Shown: piece by piece, positions 59,901 through 64,000 of the stretch
How the letters are laid out: each line of letters starts with the position of its first letter
Position numbering within the stretch: the first letter of the stretch is position 1
DNA from: Microvelia longipes
Lineage: Eukaryota; Arthropoda; Insecta; Hemiptera; Veliidae
Reading direction: 5' to 3'
Assembly: GCA_018340805.1 (NCBI GenBank)
Contig: JACMZG010000008.1
Span: 31,531,526 to 31,595,525, forward strand
Length of the DNA: 64,000 nucleotides
The notes under the pieces: generated by a model
What the model was told of the DNA's origin: nothing
Seen by the model: only the letters and a program-made list of their open reading frames with translations
Database searches by the model: none
Position numbers and translations under genes: made by a program

Positions 59901-61663
59901 CTTAGTATTTTTTAAAAATCTAACAATCATACGTTTTGTGCATAGTTTAACTTAAATATCAAACTATACTTTTTACTCGCTTAGTTGCATAAAATAGGCT
60001 TGTTTGCGTGTATTAATAATATGTTTTTTCTACTCTTCAAGAGCTTTAAAATAATATGCAACACAATTTTTTCTCTCAATTTTTTTTCAAATGGTACGCA
60101 ATAATGACCACCATTTTTAAAATTATGGGTCATTTTAATGACTTTGCGCATGTCATAAGTATTTTCTTTGTCTACTCTGCAAGAGCTTTAAGCAAAAATA
60201 ATGTTTAATGGTTCGCTAATTGGTCGCCATTTCGAAATATCGTCGCCCACTATAACCATAAACTATACCACTCTTCAGATTGTATAGTTCTTCAGACTAT
60301 ACTATAGTTAGAACTATATACTATAGTTCTACAGACTCTGTTAGTCTTCAGACTAATTATTACTAATGTATACCAAGTTTTATTGAAATCGATTAATCTT
60401 TACGGCAGTTATCGTGATAAGTAAAAATACAAACAAACATACACGCCGTTCCAAACTTCTGATATGAAAGAACTCACTTATGTTCGTTCAATCAATTGAT
60501 AGGTTTAATTAGTACTTATGTGCAAACTAACTAATTGATTATGAGATTTTAATTTATACTAAGTCAGCACAAAAGGGTACATTTTGTGCTTTTTTAGATT
60601 CATATGTACAGTAATGAAAAGTACTACGAACTTTTTAGGTACATTGTACAGGCATATAATGCCTGTAATCTGATGCTCAAAAAGATGTTTTATTGGAGTT
60701 AAGAACTATAAGAGCCTATAAGAACCCAATATGTGTAAATAATTATATTTTTTGGAGCGATTTATATAGTCTTGTCACCATGACATAAGTCAGTTTATGG
60801 AAACAGCAAGATTACTTACTGGATCCATCTTTGTACGATTTAAAACATTGTTCAGATAATTCATCCTCGTGTTTACCATCTGGATGTAAATCTGCTACTG
60901 AACAGCATTCTTCTTCTACCTGTATCAGTAAAAAAGTCTATGTGTATTAAAACTTTTACTATGTGTTTACAATACAAACTAGGTACGTGCAATTAAAGAG
61001 GTTGTATTTACCGCAAGTTGAAGAAGGAATTGAAGAATCAGCTATAGTCAATATTTGTTGGAAGGGCTCGTCGTGCTCTTTGAGACTAGAAGTTATTCAC
61101 TGATATAACTGATAGCGTTAAACCGAAACCGGTCCAGGAATATTCATATCCAACAGTAAGTATTGACGGTAGCTGATTCTTCAATTATGTACGTGCACTC
61201 TATGGTATCATTGTCTAGCCAAACTACTTAACCGATCGATCAAGTCATGAGAAGAAGAATTTAAGAACTACACGTTTTTGAAATCCTTACTTTCTTTGGT
61301 CTGAATGAAACTTGGTACAAAAATCAATCATATTGGCTAGAGAAATCATTAACCCTACCTAATAACGTAAAAAAATAAGGGGCTGACTCTTCCTTATTTT
61401 AATATTTGATAGGTTATATTAACCGCATGTAAAAAATAAACACCTGAAGGATAACAGCTAAAAAATCCTGTTAATGCTCCCACATATAGCCAGAACATTT
61501 CCACAATTTTCACATTTGAAAAAATAATTATCAATATTAGCATTAGCTGATCCTTTAATGGCCATTTACATAATTTAATGCTTATCAGCCGAAAATTAGC
61601 AAATTAATTTCATTTACTCACCGCAGGAATGGTTTCGCAGTTGATTCTTTCGCTTGGTGCAGC
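53457..61663 (-). CDS. Plus-C odorant-binding protein, all exons of the apparent mature protein
   Basis: Minus-strand join: 61663-61622, 60919-60820, 57691-57663, 56461-56423, 55687-55567, 54332-54253, 53710-53683, 53515-53457. All junctions are GT/AG and keep phase, giving 165 residues plus TAA. There are 12 cysteines at 9, 19, 20, 39, 58, 62, 106, 120, 130, 139, 150 and 160. C58-x3-C62, C130-x8-C139 and the Pro directly after C139 are hallmarks of the Plus-C subclass of insect OBPs; CMEECVFKKFGFL is a typical C2-C3 helix segment. OBPs are small secreted proteins that carry hydrophobic ligands in sensillar lymph or haemolymph. The chain begins AAPSERINC at a phase-0 acceptor, as expected just after a signal peptide; that exon was not found and may lie beyond the window. 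The ligand and the expressing tissue cannot be read from sequence. Confidence 0.88.
53683..53710 (-). CDS. Plus-C OBP micro-exon with the C6-Pro motif
   Basis: The 28 bases lie between acceptor ttttttcag and donor ATA|gtaagt. It encodes NCPKQYWHD: Cys followed by Pro, the defining Plus-C motif, then a Trp. It ends in phase 1, completed to Ser by the next exon. Confidence 0.85.
53927..54008. repeat. TA microsatellite in an OBP intron
   Basis: (TA)n between the OBP exons at 53,710 and 54,253. Confidence 0.9.
54253..54332 (-). CDS. Plus-C OBP exon with C4a and C5
   Basis: The 80 bases lie between acceptor ctttggccgtag and donor AAG|gtgagt. It encodes NMVVNKSPCKSGAGY and FTMCLGTELIK, with nine residues between the two cysteines as usual in Plus-C proteins. 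The leading CG joins the previous C as a Pro codon. Confidence 0.85.
54708..55181 (+). mobile_element. 5'-truncated non-LTR retrotransposon, C-terminal part of RT ORF
   Basis: A plus-strand open frame of 157 codons resembles the C-terminal tail of Jockey/CR1/RTE-type reverse transcriptase ORFs: an LYYAICDSLLRYGLSAWG-like segment, then Gln-Lys-x-x-x-Arg-Ile helices and a Lys-rich end. The catalytic RT core is missing, so this is a 5'-truncated copy, the usual product of target-primed insertion. An AT-rich inverted-repeat stretch (about 54,600-54,697) sits at its left edge, and a 3' tail runs to an A-rich end near 55,455. It lies in a 1.2 kb OBP intron, in the orientation opposite to the gene. 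It is not a host gene. Confidence 0.75.
55567..55687 (-). CDS. Plus-C OBP exon, central helices
   Basis: The exon has 40 codons plus one base, from acceptor aacttgcag to donor GCTC|gtacgt. It is Lys/Asp/Asn-rich, with segments VWKDTYVKATNMC and IDGA. The frame stays open past this donor for 11 more codons to a TAA, so intron retention would give a shortened protein. The donor used here is the one whose phase fits the next exon and continues the cysteine pattern. Confidence 0.82.
56423..56461 (-). CDS. Plus-C OBP exon with C2-x3-C3
   Basis: The 13 codons lie between acceptor ttattttttag and donor TTA|gtaagt. It encodes CMEECVFKKFGFL, the C-x3-C motif followed by the Lys/Gly segment that is the most recognisable part of insect OBPs. 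Phase 0 at both ends. Confidence 0.88.
57663..57691 (-). CDS. Plus-C OBP micro-exon of 29 bases
   Basis: The 29 bases lie between acceptor tttgttttgcag and donor GAA|gtaagt. With the carried A it encodes MKVEETYRFE, helical and charged. The other two frames either hit a stop or break phase with the neighbours, so the exon is well constrained despite its size. Confidence 0.75.
57692..60819 (-). other. 3.1 kb intron of the OBP gene
   Basis: The largest intron of the gene is AT-rich. Short open frames at 59,090-59,513 (-) and 59,609-59,824 (+) match nothing I know and lack coding character. No repeat family shared with the rest of the window was recognised. Confidence 0.6.
60820..60919 (-). CDS. 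Plus-C OBP exon with adjacent Cys pair
   Basis: The exon has 33 codons plus one base, from acceptor actgatacag to donor CCA|gtaagt. It encodes VEEECCSVADLH and later SEQCFKSYKDGS. The adjacent Cys-Cys is seen in Plus-C OBPs. It ends in phase 1 (A), which pairs with TG of the next exon to make Met. Confidence 0.85.
61028..61186. repeat. Inverted repeat (MITE-like) in the first known OBP intron
   Basis: The left arm AATTGAAGAATCAGCTATAG is followed by TCAATATTTGTTGGA; the right arm, reversed, reads AATTGAAGAATCAGCTACCG then TCAATACTTACTGTTGGA. GTACGTGCA occurs on both sides (about 60,983 and 61,190) and might be a target duplication, though the arms do not reach it exactly. Confidence 0.5.
61622..61663 (-). 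CDS. Plus-C OBP exon, mature N-terminus
   Basis: The exon has 14 codons between acceptor atgtttcag and donor GCG|gtgagt, phase 0 at both ends. It encodes AAPSERINCETIPA with the first cysteine. Ala-Ala at the start suits a position near a signal-peptidase site. Confidence 0.75.
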
Positions 61664-62830
61664 CTGAAACATTATTGCGTTTAGAAATACGTAAAGCTTA
61701 CAATCTTAATCCCTTAAAAATCTACTACATAATAATTTATTATGTAGTATTATAGTATTTGTAAGTATAGATATAGAAGTAAGTATTATAGTAGTATGTA
61801 GCATTTATTATGTATTATATATTAATATTTTAGTATGTATTTATTACTACGAATAATTTATTATTTACTACATAATAATAATTATTTTTTTTTTGCAACC
61901 TGCGATTGCATCGTAATAGTGCGAGCATTAAAGGTGCAGGGTATCTCGGTATATATATTTTTCCTAACAACATCAGAATTCCATGATAACCAAAGCTGAA
62001 AGTGGTATTAAGCAAATTCTGGGGCAATTAATTAAAATATATAAGATAGTTTGGGTTACACAGTTTTTTACCTTTCAGGAAACTTAGGTGATCATATCCA
62101 CTATTTGGTCGTTACCGGCCGTAATTTTGGTTTCTGGTAATACACCATGGTTTATTCGACTTTTTGGTCACTTAAAGTGGTCCTATCGACTCCGGACGAG
62201 TTACATTCGATTCAGCATTCCAAAAACATGGGCGGCACGACAAACTAGTTGTCAAAAAGGTTCGTGTCTTCATCTAGAATGATTTTTGGGGCAATGATTT
62301 TGATTTAACAATTTTTCAAAGGAAATTCTTTAAAATTAATATTTTAACAATTTAAAGAATAATTTATCCTTTTTTTATTTTTTTTTACATTTTAAATATA
62401 TATTTAATCCATAAACATGAAATTGTTTCTTTTTTAACTTCCTCTTTTCAAATATAATGTAAAATATCTAAATTATAAACCATTTGTAATTTTATGTTAA
62501 AATCGAAATAACTTTACAATTTTATTTACGCATGTATAAGCGGTACTCACTATTTCACCGAACTGCCGAATTTTTGCCGAACTTTTGCCGAACTATGTAT
62601 AGCTAAGTGTATATGTAAAAAACGCTCAAAAATAAATAAAAATATCGTATAGATTGTCAAAAATATTAATATTTGTGTAATAGACTATAAATTAATATAC
62701 TGTATTGCGGAATTTAACATACCTGTCGTGAAAGAAACATATATTATTTAACACAATACTTTATTAAAAAAAAAAATTATTATTTAACTATTGCTAACTA
62801 TATGGTCTAATATAAAACACAAAAAATAGA
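61664..62830. other. Sequence upstream of the OBP exons; signal-peptide exon not found
   Basis: The region is AT-rich. About 62,570-62,600 carries several CCGAACT motifs in the orientation opposite to the main array further right. I looked for an ATG plus hydrophobic exon with a phase-0 donor on the minus strand and found nothing convincing. Confidence 0.5.
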
Positions 62831-64000
62831 AAATGTAAACGTATACAGAGTAACAGCAGTAGTAACATACTGCAAATTAATAATTCTGCGTTGCGGCTTT
62901 AGTATAGTTCGGCAACTTTGTATAGTTCGGCCGAACTATATAAAATTCTATATAAAATCAGGGAATGTTTAAAATTAAATAAAACTTTGTAAACGTATAC
63001 AGAGTAACAGCAGTAGTAACATACTGCAAATTAATAATTCTGCGTTGCGGCTTTAGTATAGTTCGGCAACTATGTATAGTTCGGCCGAACTATATAAAAT
63101 TCTATATAAAATCAGGGAATGTTAAATTAAATAAAACTTTGTAACATATACAGAGTAACAGCAGTAGTAACATACTGCAAAATAATTCTGCGTTGCGGCT
63201 TTAGTATAGTTCGGCAACTATGTATAGTTCGGCCGAACTATATAAAATTCTATATAAAATCAGGGATGTTGAAATTAAATAAAACTTTGTAAACGTATAC
63301 AGAGTAACAGCAGTAGTAACATACTGCAAATTAATAATTCTGCGTTGCGGCTTTAGTATAGTTCGGCAACTTGTATAGTTCGGCCGAACTATATAAAATT
63401 CTATATAAAATCAGGGGATTGTTGAAATTAAATAAAACTTTGTAAACGTATACAGAGTAACAGCAGTAGTAACATACTGCAAATTAATAATTCTGCGTTG
63501 CGGCTTTAGTATAGTTCGGCAACTTGTATAGTTCGGCCGAACTATATAAAATTCTATATAAAATCAGGAATGTTGAAATTAAATAAAACTTTGTAAACGT
63601 ATACAGAGTAACAGCAGTAGTAACATACTGCAATTAATAATTCTGCGTTGCGGCTTTAGTATAGTTCGGCAACTTTGTATAGTTCGGCCGAACATATAAA
63701 ATTCTATATAAAATCAGGGAATGTTGAAATTAAATAAAACTTTGTAAACGTATACAGAGTAACAGCAGTAGTAACATACTGCAAATTAATAATTCTGCGT
63801 TGCGGCTTTAGTATAGTTCGGCAACTATGTATAGTTCGGCCGAACTATAAAATTCTATATAAATCAGGGATTGTTGAAATTAAATAAAACTTTGTAAACG
63901 TACAGAGTAACAGCAGTAGTAACATACTGCAAATTAATAATTCTGCGTTGCGGCTTTAGTATAGTTCGGCAACTATGTATAGTTCGGCCGAACTATAAAA
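62831..64000 (+). repeat. Satellite array of about 151 bp with palindromic core, runs off the window
   Basis: Eight units carry TATAGTTCGGCCGAACTATA or a close variant, at 62,921, 63,075, 63,223, 63,374, 63,527, 63,678, 63,830 and 63,978: spacing 148-154, mean 151. Units also share ACAGAGTAACAGCAGTAGTA, ACATACTGCAAATTAATAAT and CTGCGTTGCGGCTTTAG. Most differences are single-base indels. The array is cut by the window end. Confidence 0.9.

Noticed and set aside
62088..62282. 64-codon open frame on the plus strand
   Set aside because: No family resemblance, splice borders or neighbours; this length occurs by chance.
62722..62740. Minus-strand ATG with five codons and donor CAG|gtatgt, considered as the OBP start exon
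   Set aside because: MFLSRQ is too short and not hydrophobic enough for a signal peptide, although the phase would fit.

Overview
The window is AT-rich, intron-containing animal DNA and reads as nuclear sequence from an insect. Three things support this: a spliced gene ending in a peritrophin-type chitin-binding domain, a multi-exon odorant-binding protein gene with the 12-cysteine Plus-C pattern, and arthropod-type mobile elements (BEL/Pao integrase, a non-LTR retrotransposon tail, foldback elements, a repeat carrying a 5S rRNA-like promoter). The order cannot be fixed from this window. An OBP gene cut into many very small exons would suit a hemipteran, but that is inference. No bacterial-type gene, CRISPR array or intact rRNA/tRNA gene was seen.

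Layout. Positions 1-13.6 kb hold no convincing exon; they are AT-rich DNA with several copies of the 5S-like repeat, a composite foldback element (about 7.85-10.13 kb) and TA microsatellites. Positions 13,663-21,163 (+) hold four exons, including the last, of a secreted cuticle-type protein: about 830 residues rich in His, Gln, Asn and Pro, then one CBM14 domain split by a 3.9 kb intron. Its 5' end was not found. Positions 21.3-34.4 kb are intergenic and repeat-dominated: a 30-bp minisatellite, several foldback elements, palindromes, TA tracts. Positions 34,599-36,355 (-) are the last exon of a Ser/Thr/Pro-rich protein I do not recognise, with a phase-compatible but weak candidate upstream exon at 37,876-37,999. 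Positions 38-53 kb are again repeats: a decayed BEL/Pao integrase at 40.6-41.5 kb and a 2.8 kb PIF/Harbinger-like element (49,070-51,890) inserted into a 5S-like repeat copy. Positions 53,457-61,663 (-) carry eight exons of a Plus-C odorant-binding protein covering the apparent mature protein; the signal-peptide exon was not found. The window ends in a satellite of about 151 bp with a 20-bp palindrome in most units.

The three protein genes probably act outside the cell (cuticle or chitin matrix, an unrecognised Ser/Thr/Pro-rich protein, chemosensory or haemolymph carrier) and need not be functionally linked. Exon calls rest on reading frame, splice consensus and phase continuity read by eye; no alignment or transcript was available. 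Repeat boundaries marked 'about' are visual estimates.
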